12,101 nt of DNA from an uncultured Senegalimassilia sp. (lineage in GTDB: Bacteria > Actinomycetota > Coriobacteriia > Coriobacteriales > Eggerthellaceae), in the NCBI GenBank assembly GCA_937925385.1, contig CALEWN010000255.1:1-12101 (forward strand), written 5' to 3'. Below, one piece after another: positions 1 through 6,887 of the stretch; positions within the stretch are counted from its first letter, which is position 1, and each line of letters starts with the position of its first letter. Both the position numbers and the translations under genes were made by a program. A model generated the notes under the pieces. The model made no database searches, was not told the DNA's origin, and was given only the letters and a program-made list of their open reading frames with translations.

Positions 1-87
1 GTTCCAAATTCCGATAACGGGATAAGCTTGTAGAGCCTGAGGGATAATATAGTATGGACCGGAGTTCGATTCTCCGCGCCTCCACCA
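1..87 (+). ncRNA. ssrA: tmRNA (ssrA), 3' end only
   Basis: This is the 3' part of transfer-messenger RNA, which rescues stalled ribosomes and tags the nascent protein for degradation. The block AAGCTTGTAGA at 24-34 matches the conserved segment found before the 3' tRNA-like half in bacterial tmRNAs. It is followed by a T arm (CGGAG at 60-64, loop TTCGATT, CTCCG at 72-76), the 3' acceptor strand CGCCTCC (77-83), discriminator A84 and an encoded CCA (85-87). There is no anticodon arm upstream, which separates it from a tRNA. The 5' half, the tag-encoding frame and most pseudoknots lie outside the window, so the tag peptide cannot be read. Confidence 0.9.
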
Positions 88-97
88 ACTGTTCAGT

Positions 98-138
98 AGA
101 CCGCCTGTTCTGTTTGCGCAGATCAGGCGGTCTTTTTT
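98..138 (+). terminator. Intrinsic terminator of ssrA
   Basis: A perfect 10-bp stem, AGACCGCCTG (98-107) with CAGGCGGTCT (124-133), encloses a 16-base loop and runs straight into a T tract ending at 138. It starts 10 bases after the tmRNA CCA end, as expected for the tmRNA terminator. Confidence 0.9.
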
Positions 139-476
139 GCATACACTTAATAATCTACACATATGGAATAACAGGTTGAAATCAGGCCATTTTCAGACCG
201 TTTGGTAATCTGTTGGTAACGCAAATCTAAACGTAAGCCCTCTGAGATGAATAACTTAATCGCGCACTCAGCCGCCAGCTGCTCTTATCCTCCTTGCTGC
301 GATAGAAACCGAGGTGCGCCTTGTTCGGCCAGGGTACCACCTTTCTTCTTTCCCTGGTTCGTTACATGATGCCTCGATGGCCATAATTATCACGTTGAAA
401 ATGTCCACAAGGTATCGCTCCTTGGGCATTACGTTGCTACAATGAAGCTATCTACACCCTATTCAGCGAGAGCATC
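139..476. other. Spacer between ssrA and the L,D-transpeptidase gene
   Basis: No convincing gene is seen in this 338-base stretch. It contains two TTGGTAA direct repeats (202-208 and 213-219), an open minus-strand stretch of about 43 codons without a good start, and the promoter of the following gene near its right end. Because tmRNA 3' ends are common integration sites for mobile elements, a decayed element is possible, but no integrase gene is visible. Confidence 0.5.
435..443 (+). promoter_or_regulatory. Candidate extended -10 promoter for the L,D-transpeptidase gene
   Basis: TGCTACAAT is an extended -10 element (TGN followed by TACAAT, 438-443). No good -35 is seen at the usual distance, which fits an extended -10 promoter. 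The predicted start of transcription near 450 would give a leader of about 27 bases. Confidence 0.5.
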
Positions 477-2111
477 ATGAGTAACAACCAAAACGACAAA
501 GTTTCCCGCGGGCGTCATGTCGCGCCAAGCGATATTCCTCCCATTTTCTCAGACAACGACAACCAGCCCGGAGGCTTCATTCCGCAGCAGGTGCACGGCC
601 AGCAAACCAGGCCGACCCATCCGCCGTATGCGCAAAACGGCTACCAAGGCTACGCGCCGTCAGGCATGCAAATGCCCTCAACGGGTGTGTCCCGTCCTAA
701 GAAGCGCGTTGGGAAGGTGCTCGGAATCGTTGCGGCGTGCTTGGTGGGCGTGCTGGCAATCGCATACTGCGGCGTGGCGCTGTACTTCGGCAGCCATTTC
801 ATGCCTAACACCAAGATCGGCAATCTCGACGCATCGCTCATGTCCACGGCTGATGCTGAAAAGGCGCTGGCAGATGAGGTGAACTCCTATAGGCTCACCA
901 TTACCGGCAACGGCTTCAACCTCACGGTTTCCGCCAAGGATGCCGGCGTTAACTTCAACGCCGCCGAAGCGGTTAAAGATGCATATTCGGCATACAACGA
1001 ATGGCTTTGGCCCGTCGAGCTTACGCGCACCCACGATGCAACCGGGGCTATGGTCAGCTCCTACAACGATTCCGGCCTTGAGCAAACCGTGTCCGCAGCA
1101 GTCGCTGCGTTCAACGAATCGGCTACCCAGCCTCTCAACGCAACGGTCGCCTACGATGCTCAAAGCGGCTCCTTCATCGTTTGCAAGGAAGTCGCCGGCA
1201 CCGCCCTTGATGCATCGAAGGTAATGGACGCTGCCGACGCTGCGCTTGCCGAGCTCAATCCCAAAGTTGTCCTTTCCTCCGAGCATCTGGTGCAGCCCAC
1301 CGTGCTCTCCACCGATCCTCGATTGAAAACCGCCGCCGAGCAGGCGAACACCATGATCGGCGCCGATATCGTGCTGAGCATGGGCAAGTCAACCGCCGCG
1401 GAAGTCGATGCCGACATCATCTCGCAATGGATCACCGTTGACGAAAACGTGCAGGCGGTCCTTGATGAGGAAGCCATGCGAGCATGGGTCGACAAGCTTG
1501 CCGCCGATTGCGATACCGTCGGCACTACGCGTACCTATACGCGCGCCGATGGCAAGACCATCACGGTCTCGGGCGGCGTGTACGGCTGGTCCATCGACCA
1601 CGATGCGCTTATGGACCTGGTGGTCAACGGGGTCAAAGAGGGCCTTGTTGAAACCGTTGAGATTCCCAATGCTACCAGCGGCGACGCTTACAACGGCGTC
1701 GGCGGTCGCGACTGGGGCAACCGTTATATCGATATCGACCTGGCCGAACAGCACGTCTATTTCTATGATGATTCCGGCGCGCTTGTTTGGGAGTCCGATT
1801 GCATCTCCGGCATTCCCGATGGCACGCACGATACCAGCGTGGGCGTGTTCTGGATGAACGCCATGCAAAGTCCCGGCAAGCTCACCGGTTACGAGAACGG
1901 GCAGAAAATCTACGAATCAACCGTTCAATACTGGATGCCCTTCGATGGCAACGCCATCGGCTTGCATGATGCCGATTGGCAGCCCGATTTCGGTGGGACC
2001 ATGTACAAAGACGGCTACGGTAGCCACGGCTGCGTGAACCTGCCGCCGGCGAAGGCGAAGGAACTGTACTCCCTTATTCATTCCGGCGACTGCGTGGTCA
2101 GCCACTGGTGA
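477..2111 (+). CDS. Membrane-anchored L,D-transpeptidase (YkuD domain)
   Basis: This 544-residue protein probably forms 3-3 or related cross-links in peptidoglycan on the outer face of the membrane. Residues 1-78 are a Gln/Pro/Asn-rich cytoplasmic tail ending in a basic patch (RPKKR). One membrane segment follows at about 81-104 (VLGIVAACLVGVLAIAYCGV), giving a type II anchor. Residues from about 115 to 400 resemble the putative peptidoglycan-binding repeats that often precede YkuD domains. The catalytic domain runs from about 415 to the end and has His497 and the signature SHGCVN with catalytic Cys519. The ATG at 477 lies next to a weak GCGAG ribosome site and downstream of a good -10. The gene stands alone; its 3' neighbour is convergent. 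The family assignment is firm. The exact cross-link made and the donor peptide cannot be told from sequence. Confidence 0.93.
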   Translation: MSNNQNDKVSRGRHVAPSDIPPIFSDNDNQPGGFIPQQVHGQQTRPTHPPYAQNGYQGYAPSGMQMPSTGVSRPKKRVGKVLGIVAACLVGVLAIAYCGVALYFGSHFMPNTKIGNLDASLMSTADAEKALADEVNSYRLTITGNGFNLTVSAKDAGVNFNAAEAVKDAYSAYNEWLWPVELTRTHDATGAMVSSYNDSGLEQTVSAAVAAFNESATQPLNATVAYDAQSGSFIVCKEVAGTALDASKVMDAADAALAELNPKVVLSSEHLVQPTVLSTDPRLKTAAEQANTMIGADIVLSMGKSTAAEVDADIISQWITVDENVQAVLDEEAMRAWVDKLAADCDTVGTTRTYTRADGKTITVSGGVYGWSIDHDALMDLVVNGVKEGLVETVEIPNATSGDAYNGVGGRDWGNRYIDIDLAEQHVYFYDDSGALVWESDCISGIPDGTHDTSVGVFWMNAMQSPGKLTGYENGQKIYESTVQYWMPFDGNAIGLHDADWQPDFGGTMYKDGYGSHGCVNLPPAKAKELYSLIHSGDCVVSHW

Positions 2112-2134
2112 TCAACGGGTAAACGGTGAAAGCT

Positions 2135-2169
2135 CAGACGCCCTGCAAGCGATGCTTGCAGGGCGTCTG
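2135..2169. terminator. 15-bp perfect hairpin after the L,D-transpeptidase gene
   Basis: CAGACGCCCTGCAAG (2135-2149) pairs perfectly with CTTGCAGGGCGTCTG (2155-2169) around a 5-base loop. It sits 23 bases after the stop codon, between two convergent genes. Neither side has a proper T tract, so it may be a weak bidirectional terminator or a 3'-end RNA stabiliser. The rest of 2170-2381 shows no gene that I can support. Confidence 0.55.
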
Positions 2170-2381
2170 CTGTTCACGGCGGTTTGGTTGTTTGATGCGG
2201 CTTCACAATCGCATGTATCACCGATTCGCCGCGCTCTCGACTATATCGATGGGTCAGCGCTTTTGCTATTCTGCATAGTCTGGAATTCGCGAGCTTCCAA
2301 CCGTACTCCTCATGCGGTCCAGCTATTTGTTCGAATCTCCGTACCTTCGCTGGAGTGGCCCCATTGCTCTCGACGCCGTCG

Positions 2382-2867
2382 TTAAACCACGGTAAGGTCA
2401 ACGCATTCCACGGGCACAACGCGTTGCAGCTCGCTCAGCGGCGTTTGAATCTGGCATCCTATGCGGCCGCCCGAGAACATGATCCGGTCGTAAAGCTCAG
2501 CCGTCTCGTCGATGAAGGTGGGGAAGGGTTTCTTCATTCCCACGGGGCTGCACCCGCCGTGGATATACCCGGTCAGCCCCAAAAGGTCTCGAGATTTCAC
2601 CATCGCAATGGATTTCTCTCCAGCGGCGCGAGCCGCCTTCTTCAAATCCAGTTCGCAGGCAACGGGAATCATGAACACGAAACGCTGGCCAGATTTTCCC
2701 TGAGTGACCAACGTCTTGAACACGCAGTCCGGATCCTGTTCCAAAAGCGCCGCAACCTCCACTCCTGACAGCGCTTCGGGACATTCGAAGAAGCGCGTGT
2801 CGAAATCGGCGTGCGCCGCCTCCATTTCACGTATAGCATTGGTTTTGCGGTCTTTTTCCTTCGACAT
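2382..2867 (-). CDS. ybaK: YbaK/EbsC-type Cys-tRNA(Pro) deacylase
   Basis: This 161-residue protein belongs to the YbaK family, which removes cysteine wrongly attached to tRNA(Pro) by prolyl-tRNA synthetase. The length is normal for the stand-alone editing enzyme. Family hallmarks are visible: Lys51 in the CVFKTLV strand (the conserved lysine of the active site), the GGCSPVGMKK loop (104-113) and the FSGGRIGCQI strand (131-140). The ATG at 2867 is preceded, on the minus strand, by an AAAAGGGGAG ribosome binding site. The gene is transcribed away from murI and towards the L,D-transpeptidase gene. The proline tRNA gene downstream of rdgB is a likely substrate source, but the proximity need not mean coupling. 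Confidence 0.93.
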   Translation of the reverse strand: MSKEKDRKTNAIREMEAAHADFDTRFFECPEALSGVEVAALLEQDPDCVFKTLVTQGKSGQRFVFMIPVACELDLKKAARAAGEKSIAMVKSRDLLGLTGYIHGGCSPVGMKKPFPTFIDETAELYDRIMFSGGRIGCQIQTPLSELQRVVPVECVDLTVV

Positions 2868-2968
2868 GATCAGCTGCTCCCCTTTTCTGGAACTTTTCGC
2901 CTGTCATGCAGGTTAGCAGATACTATGGCACCCGCCGCGCATTTCAGAAAGCGCCCGCAAGCATGCGC

Positions 2969-2974
2969 TATACT
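2969..2974 (+). promoter_or_regulatory. Candidate -10 element of murI
   Basis: TATACT at 2969-2974 is a good -10 hexamer 7 bases before the murI ATG at 2982. Initiation at the normal distance would place the first transcribed base at or beside the A of the ATG. No clear -35 is seen in the ybaK-murI divergent spacer. Confidence 0.5.
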
Positions 2975-2981
2975 GAGCGGC

Positions 2982-3851
2982 ATGGATATCATGCAAACAT
3001 TCGATAACGCGCCCATCGGCGTGTTCGATTCAGGGTTCGGCGGGCTTACCGTAGCGCGCGAAATCGCGAAGGCGCTGCCCGGGGAATCCATCATCTACGT
3101 CGGTGATTCCGCGCGTTGTCCTTATGGTCCGCGCAGCCTTTCCGAAGTGGACGGATTCGTCCAGCAAATCGGCTCTTGGCTGGTGCAGCGCGGGGTCAAG
3201 CTCATCGTCATCGCGTGCAACACCGCTACTGCAGCGGGTTTGGCGCATGCCCAACGAACGTTTCCCGTACCCGTTATCGGTGTTGTGGAACCCGGTGCGC
3301 GCGCCGCTGCCCACGCAACGCGTAACAAGCGCGTCGGGGTCATCGCCACGAAGGCTACGGTGGAGTCCGATGCGTACACCAAGGCAATCCGCCATCTGGA
3401 TGCGGGAATCACCGTGTTCTCCACAGCCACTCCGCGCTTCGTCGAGATTGCCGAGCAGGGCATCCGCATGGCCGAGGGTCCTATCGAGAACTACACCTCG
3501 CTTGCATCGAAGGTCTACATCCGGCCGCCGTTCCAAGCTATCGCGAAAGAGTATCTAGAGCCGCTGAGGCGTTGCCATATCGACACGCTCGTTCTCGGCT
3601 GCACCCATTTCCCGCTTCTCAAGGCGCTGATCGGTGGTGTGGTAGGGCACGAAGTCACGCTTATCTCATCGGCAAAGGAAGCGGCTCGCGACGTTACCGA
3701 GATCTTGGACCGTCATCATCAGCGTGCTCAGGCAGGTCACACAGCAGCGTATGAGTTCAACACCACCGGTGATGACGTTGCGGAGTTCCAAAGCTTCGGC
3801 AGCCGTGCATTCTGCATGCCCATCACCAGCGTGTCCCATATCGAATTCTAG
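2982..3851 (+). CDS. murI: Glutamate racemase
   Basis: MurI interconverts L- and D-glutamate in the cytoplasm and supplies D-Glu for peptidoglycan. With the start at 2982 the protein has 289 residues, normal for the family. The first catalytic region is VFDSGFGGLTV with Asp16 and Ser17; YVGDSARCPYG binds the substrate; the two catalytic cysteines are Cys79 (ACNTATA) and Cys207 (LGCTHFPLL). The frame stays open back to 2811, but that extension overlaps ybaK on the other strand and adds residues with no family counterpart, so the start after the -10 box is preferred. ATG 2991 is an alternative. There is no clear ribosome site before either ATG. rdgB follows after 31 bases, a pairing of murI and rdgB common in bacteria, so the two are probably one operon. 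Confidence 0.95.
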   Translation: MDIMQTFDNAPIGVFDSGFGGLTVAREIAKALPGESIIYVGDSARCPYGPRSLSEVDGFVQQIGSWLVQRGVKLIVIACNTATAAGLAHAQRTFPVPVIGVVEPGARAAAHATRNKRVGVIATKATVESDAYTKAIRHLDAGITVFSTATPRFVEIAEQGIRMAEGPIENYTSLASKVYIRPPFQAIAKEYLEPLRRCHIDTLVLGCTHFPLLKALIGGVVGHEVTLISSAKEAARDVTEILDRHHQRAQAGHTAAYEFNTTGDDVAEFQSFGSRAFCMPITSVSHIEF

Positions 3852-3882
3852 GATCGCTTAACTCGGCTCGAAAGGAACCGTC

Positions 3883-4485
3883 ATGAAAACCGTGCTTATT
3901 GCCAGCAACAACGCCCACAAGGCCGTCGAAATCGCCGAAGCGCTCGATTTTCCCGGCTGGGAGTTCAAAACCCTCAAGCAGGCCGGCGTTCAGTCCGATC
4001 CGGTCGAGAATGCCGAAACGTTTCTGGGTAACGCCCGCATCAAAGCCCATGCAGCGCAGCAAGCAAGCGGCGGTATGGCGGTGCTCGCGGATGATTCCGG
4101 TCTAGAGGTCGATGCTCTCGACGGCGCTCCTGGCGTGCATTCCGCGCGCTATGCCGGCGAACCGTGCGACGATGCTGCAAACAACGCAAAACTGCTTGAT
4201 TCGCTTGCGGACGTTGAAGATGATCGGCGCACCGCTCGTTTCGTTTGTCATCTGGTATACCTTGATGAGCAGGGTAGGGAGCACGATGCCCGAGGGACGG
4301 TCGAGGGCCGTATAGCCCATGAGGCGCAGGGGGCTAACGGATTCGGCTACGATCCGCTGTTCCTTCCTGAGGTTTTCGGATTCGAACGCTCGCTTGGCCA
4401 GGCTCTTCCGGAGGAGAAGAACTCGATCTCCCATCGTGGAAACGCCCTTCGTGAACTTCGCGCGAAATTGTCCGAAAACGCGTAG
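3883..4485 (+). CDS. rdgB: RdgB/HAM1-family ITP/XTP pyrophosphatase
   Basis: This 200-residue enzyme hydrolyses ITP, dITP and XTP to the monophosphate plus pyrophosphate, keeping deaminated purines out of DNA and RNA. The family motifs are all present: the N-terminal IASNNAHKAVE (nucleotide binding), FLGNARIKA (47-55), LADDSGLEVDAL with conserved Asp70/Asp71, GFGYDPLF (153-160) and SHRGNAL (183-189). The ATG at 3883 follows AAAGGA (3871-3876) at good spacing. It lies 31 bases after murI and is probably co-transcribed with it. Its stop is 34 bases before tRNA-Pro with no terminator between, so read-through into the tRNA genes is possible. Confidence 0.95.
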   Translation: MKTVLIASNNAHKAVEIAEALDFPGWEFKTLKQAGVQSDPVENAETFLGNARIKAHAAQQASGGMAVLADDSGLEVDALDGAPGVHSARYAGEPCDDAANNAKLLDSLADVEDDRRTARFVCHLVYLDEQGREHDARGTVEGRIAHEAQGANGFGYDPLFLPEVFGFERSLGQALPEEKNSISHRGNALRELRAKLSENA

Positions 4486-4491
4486 AAAGTC

Positions 4492-4500
4492 TGGTATACT
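4492..4500 (+). promoter_or_regulatory. Extended -10 promoter for the tRNA-Pro/tRNA-Gly genes
   Basis: TGGTATACT is an extended -10 element ending 20 bases before tRNA-Pro. It overlaps the spacer just after the rdgB stop codon. TTGTCC at 4468-4473 resembles a -35 but is spaced too far (21 bases), so the extended -10 probably carries most of the activity. Confidence 0.6.
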
Positions 4501-4519
4501 AGCTAGGCTGTTTGGATGT

Positions 4520-4596
4520 CGGGACGTGGCGCAGCCTGGTAGCGCGCCTGCTTTGGGAGCAGGATGTCGCAGGTTCGAATCCTGTCGTCCCGACCA
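4520..4596 (+). tRNA. tRNA-Pro (anticodon TGG)
   Basis: A full 77-base cloverleaf with encoded CCA. The acceptor stem is CGGGACG (4520-4526) with CGTCCCG (4586-4592). The anticodon stem is CCTGC/GCAGG with loop TTTGGGA, giving anticodon TGG (4554-4556). The T arm contains GTTCGAATC. It decodes CCA and related proline codons. Confidence 0.96.
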
Positions 4597-4599
4597 GTC

Positions 4600-4673
4600 G
4601 CGGGTGTGGTTCAATGGTAGAACTGAAGCCTTCCAAGCTTCTAACGCGGGTTCGATTCCCGTCACCCGCTCCA
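4600..4673 (+). tRNA. tRNA-Gly (anticodon TCC)
   Basis: A full 74-base cloverleaf with encoded CCA. The acceptor stem is GCGGGTG (4600-4606) with CACCCGC (4663-4669), discriminator T4670. The anticodon stem is GAAGC/GCTTC with loop CTTCCAA, giving anticodon TCC (4632-4634). Only three bases separate it from tRNA-Pro, so the two are surely one transcript. Confidence 0.96.
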
Positions 4674-4683
4674 CTAAAACCCC

Positions 4684-4715
4684 AGGCCAGAGCCTTAATG
4701 GTTCTGGCCTTTTTG
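4684..4715 (+). terminator. Intrinsic terminator of the tRNA-Pro/tRNA-Gly transcript
   Basis: An 11-bp stem with one G-T pair, AGGCCAGAGCC (4684-4694) with GGTTCTGGCCT (4700-4710), has a 5-base loop and runs into TTTTT. Confidence 0.9.
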
Positions 4716-4718
4716 TTT

Positions 4719-4740
4719 GTGGTGACAACAGTGGTGACAA
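4719..4740. repeat. Tandem GTGGTGACAA direct repeats
   Basis: Two exact 10-base copies of GTGGTGACAA at 4719-4728 and 4731-4740 have a 12-base period. They lie directly after the tRNA-Gly terminator. Paired short direct repeats next to a tRNA 3' end resemble the arm-type binding sites of tyrosine integrases, but no integrase gene is present here. Confidence 0.6.
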
Positions 4741-5065
4741 GCTGGTATTAAACTTCGCACAACGGCCATCGATTCGCTGCTTGCTGTGCATTATGTGCTC
4801 GCTCTTAGGTCACTTCCTTATTGCACTTTCTCTAGCATGCAAGCGAAATGAGGAGTGATTCGATCGATTTAGTGGCTTCACCTGCAAAGTAACTGTATGT
4901 ATCGCAATTTCGACTTCAAGATTAACAATATTAATTTGGTGGGAATCACAGGAATATTCGCGGTTCGCCCTCAAGGTGAAGCCGACACTGCCCGAAATGC
5001 GGGGGATGCTGAGCCTGGATCGACGGAAACGCATCGCAGGCGAACCTGTGGCTCATCGATCTGAA
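4741..5065. other. Gene-poor stretch between tRNA-Gly and tRNA-Arg
   Basis: No gene can be supported in this 325-base stretch, which is more A/T-rich in its middle than the flanking genes. It contains two separated inverted repeats: GGCTTCACCT (4874-4883) with AGGTGAAGCC (4974-4983), and GGTTCGCC (4962-4969) with GGCGAACC (5039-5046). Their arms interleave, so both cannot form one simple fold. Short frames here have no ribosome site or recognisable motif. Confidence 0.5.
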
Positions 5066-5067
5066 AC

Positions 5068-5103
5068 GAAAAGGCCGAAGACGTTAAACAACGTCTCCGG
5101 CCT
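5068..5103 (-). terminator. Intrinsic terminator of tRNA-Arg
   Basis: Read on the minus strand, a 14-bp stem with one mismatch (arms 5090-5103 and 5072-5085, loop AAAC on the plus strand) is followed by TTTT and then CGTTTC. It lies about 10 bases past the tRNA-Arg 3' end. Confidence 0.88.
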
Positions 5104-5113
5104 GTGAGATCGC

Positions 5114-5189
5114 TGGCGCGCCCAGCAGGACTCGAACCTGCAACCGTCGGATTAGAAGTCCGATGCTCTATCCGTTGAGCCATGGGCGC
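5114..5189 (-). tRNA. tRNA-Arg (anticodon TCT)
   Basis: A full 76-base cloverleaf on the minus strand with encoded CCA (5116-5114) and discriminator G. The acceptor stem is GCGCCCA with TGGGCGC. The anticodon stem is TCGGA/TCCGA with loop CTTCTAA, giving anticodon TCT. The T arm has GTTCGAGTC. It decodes AGA and probably AGG, codons that are absent from the arc genes here but frequent in the neighbouring transposase. Confidence 0.96.
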
Positions 5190-5202
5190 TCAAAGCGCAG
5201 TT

Positions 5203-5208
5203 ATTATA
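5203..5208 (-). promoter_or_regulatory. -10 element of tRNA-Arg
   Basis: A perfect TATAAT on the minus strand ends 14 bases before the tRNA-Arg 5' end. The sequence 17 bases further upstream (TACGTG) is a poor -35. Confidence 0.65.
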
Positions 5209-5374
5209 CCGCAAACCCGTGAAAACACGTAGGCTCGCATTCCAGTCGAGGCTAAAACAATTTGCGTTACGCCGTAAACCATTTGCTATGAGCGAGATAC
5301 AAATCGCTCAATCCCAAAAAATCTGTCGCACGACTTGCCGTTCAAATCATCGAACTTCATAGCTGCGAGCTTGA

Positions 5375-5383
5375 TCGATTGAC
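5375..5383. repeat. Left target-site duplication of the IS256-family element
   Basis: TCGATTGAC here is repeated exactly at 6915-6923. The two copies abut the outer ends of the inverted repeats, as expected for the 8-9 bp duplication made by IS256-family elements. Confidence 0.9.
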
Positions 5384-5410
5384 GATCGTGTCGGAAATGT
5401 TGGTGTAAGC
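5384..5410 (+). repeat. Left terminal inverted repeat
   Basis: The left end begins GATCGTGTCGGA and continues AATGTTGGTGTAAGC. Compared with the inverted right end it differs at positions 2, 4, 11 and 12; the inner 15 bases are identical. Confidence 0.9.
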
Positions 5411-5503
5411 GAAGCGGATCGAGATGGCTTTGAAGGGAAACGGCCTTCGCCCTAGAATCTGGAATTGCGACATAACGGATTCTTGGAAAGGACGAAGACC
5501 GCA

Positions 5504-6787
5504 ATGGAGAGTCTAGCAGAAAGCATGCGGGAGCAGCCGGCGATGCCGAGGTTCGAGGACGGGTCGGTGAACCTGAGGGAGCTCATAAGGCGCCTCGCCG
5601 AGGACGTCGTGAACGCGATCATGGACGCCGAGGCCGATCAGCTGTGCTCGGGAGGCGCCAACAGCCGCAACGGCTACCGCGAGCGCAACCTGGTCACCTG
5701 CGTCGGCGACATCACGATGAGGATGCCGAAGCTAAGGTCGGGGAGCTTCTTCCCCGAGGACGTGGTCGAGCGTTATCAGCGCGTCGACCGGGCGGTCGTG
5801 TCGGCGGTGGCCGAGATGTACGCCACAGGCACCTCGACGCGCAAGGTGCAGCGCATAGCGGAGAAGCTGGGGATATCCAGGCTGTCGAAGGACCAGGTCA
5901 GCACCATAGCGAAGGGCCTCGACTCCGACGTGGCCGAGCTCATGGGCCGCGACCTGGCCGATGCGCGAACGCCGTACCTGTGGCTCGACGCGACCTACGT
6001 CAAGTGCAGGCGCGAAGGGCGCGTCGCCTCGACCGCCGTCGTGACGGCGATAGGCTGCGATGAGGGCGGCTGGCGCCGCGTGCTGGGCCTGTCGGTGGTG
6101 GACACCGAATCGTACGACTCGTGGCTCGGGTTCCTGCGCCGCATCAAGGGCCGCGGCGTCCAGGGCGTGCAGCTCGTGACCTCCGATGCGCACAAGGGCC
6201 TGGTCGGCGCCATCGAGGAGGTGTTCCAGGGCGCCTCCTGGCAGAGATGCGCCGTCCACCTGATGCGCGACTGCATGCGCGAGGCCGGATCGCGCCAGCT
6301 GAAGAAGCGCGTGGGCCGCATAATGTCGCCGGCGTTCCGGGCCAAGGACGCGGCGACGGCGCGGGCGATGTACCACGCGGCCTGCGATATGCTTCGCGAT
6401 TGCTGCCCCAAGGCCGCCGACGTGGCCGAGGAGGCCGAGCCCGACGCGCTGGCGTACCTGGCGTTCCCGCCGTCGCACTGGAAGCGGCTGCGCACGAACA
6501 ACGTGCAGGAGCGGGCCAACCGCGAGATAAAGCGCCGCAGCCGCGTGGTGCAGGTGTTCCCGTCGGAGAAATCGCTCGAGCGCCTGGTCGGGGCCGTGAT
6601 GTGCGAGCAGGACGAGCAGTGGTCCGCTTCGCGGTACTTCGCCTACGACAAGAAGCAGGAGCTGTACGACGAGAAGCGGAAGAAGAGGCCCGAAGGGGCC
6701 GGCAGGCCCGCCGCCGACCTCGCCGAAGCGGCCAGGAAGATGATCCTCGCGAGCTTGGAGCTTGCAGAGAAGGTGGATGCGGCGTAG
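5504..6787 (+). CDS. IS256-family (mutator-type) DDE transposase
   Basis: This 427-residue transposase moves the element by a DDE mechanism. The N-terminal part holds the typical ELIRRLAEDVVNAIMDAEADQLC region and the NGYRER segment. The catalytic core has Asp162 (LWLDATYVK), Asp228 (VTSDAHKGL), the family WQRCAVHL block (246-253) with Cys249 and His252, and the acidic block NNVQERANREIKRR with the catalytic Glu at 336 or 341. The length is normal for IS256 family members and no frameshift or stop is seen. A TTG at 5465 opens the same frame, but the ATG at 5504 follows AAAGGA (5487-5492) and fits family starts better. Base use differs from the neighbours: ten AGG and one AGA arginine codons, and several ATA codons, where the arc genes use almost only CGC and CGT. 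This supports acquisition from elsewhere. Confidence 0.95.
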   Translation: MESLAESMREQPAMPRFEDGSVNLRELIRRLAEDVVNAIMDAEADQLCSGGANSRNGYRERNLVTCVGDITMRMPKLRSGSFFPEDVVERYQRVDRAVVSAVAEMYATGTSTRKVQRIAEKLGISRLSKDQVSTIAKGLDSDVAELMGRDLADARTPYLWLDATYVKCRREGRVASTAVVTAIGCDEGGWRRVLGLSVVDTESYDSWLGFLRRIKGRGVQGVQLVTSDAHKGLVGAIEEVFQGASWQRCAVHLMRDCMREAGSRQLKKRVGRIMSPAFRAKDAATARAMYHAACDMLRDCCPKAADVAEEAEPDALAYLAFPPSHWKRLRTNNVQERANREIKRRSRVVQVFPSEKSLERLVGAVMCEQDEQWSASRYFAYDKKQELYDEKRKKRPEGAGRPAADLAEAARKMILASLELAEKVDAA

Positions 6788-6887
6788 CATGGCCGCTTGG
6801 ATCCCGGGTTCGGGAGAAGGCCGGAACCCCTCATCGTCCCGATTCGCCGTTCGCTCGGGTCGCCTTCGGCGGCGCGTCGCCAGAACG

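Noticed and set aside
333..341. T-box-like GGTGGTACC on the minus strand
   Set aside because: The rest of the T-box consensus (AGGGTGGNACCGCG) is missing and no minus-strand gene follows.
399..408. AAATGTCCAC shared with 7004-7013, resembling ends of IS21-type elements
   Set aside because: A single 10-base match is expected many times by chance in 12 kb; no transposase or inverted repeats accompany it.
2811..2981. N-terminal extension of murI
   Set aside because: It overlaps ybaK on the other strand, has no family counterpart, and lies upstream of a good -10 element.
4319..4858. Frames running through the tRNA-Pro and tRNA-Gly genes
   Set aside because: They cross two clear tRNA genes and a terminator; they are accidental open frames.
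4874..5046. Two interleaved inverted repeats suggesting a small transposon or RNA
   Set aside because: Repeats of 8-10 bp at this spacing are expected by chance in a window this size, and no target duplication flanks them.
5303..5383. Short minus-strand frame possibly split by the insertion sequence
   Set aside because: Rejoining 5383 to 6924 gives only about 40-50 open codons with no ribosome site or recognisable motif, so the element seems to have entered intergenic DNA.
5732..6790. Frames on both strands overlapping the IS256-family transposase
   Set aside because: The transposase carries full catalytic motifs; the overlapping frames are high-GC shadows rich in R, A, G and H.
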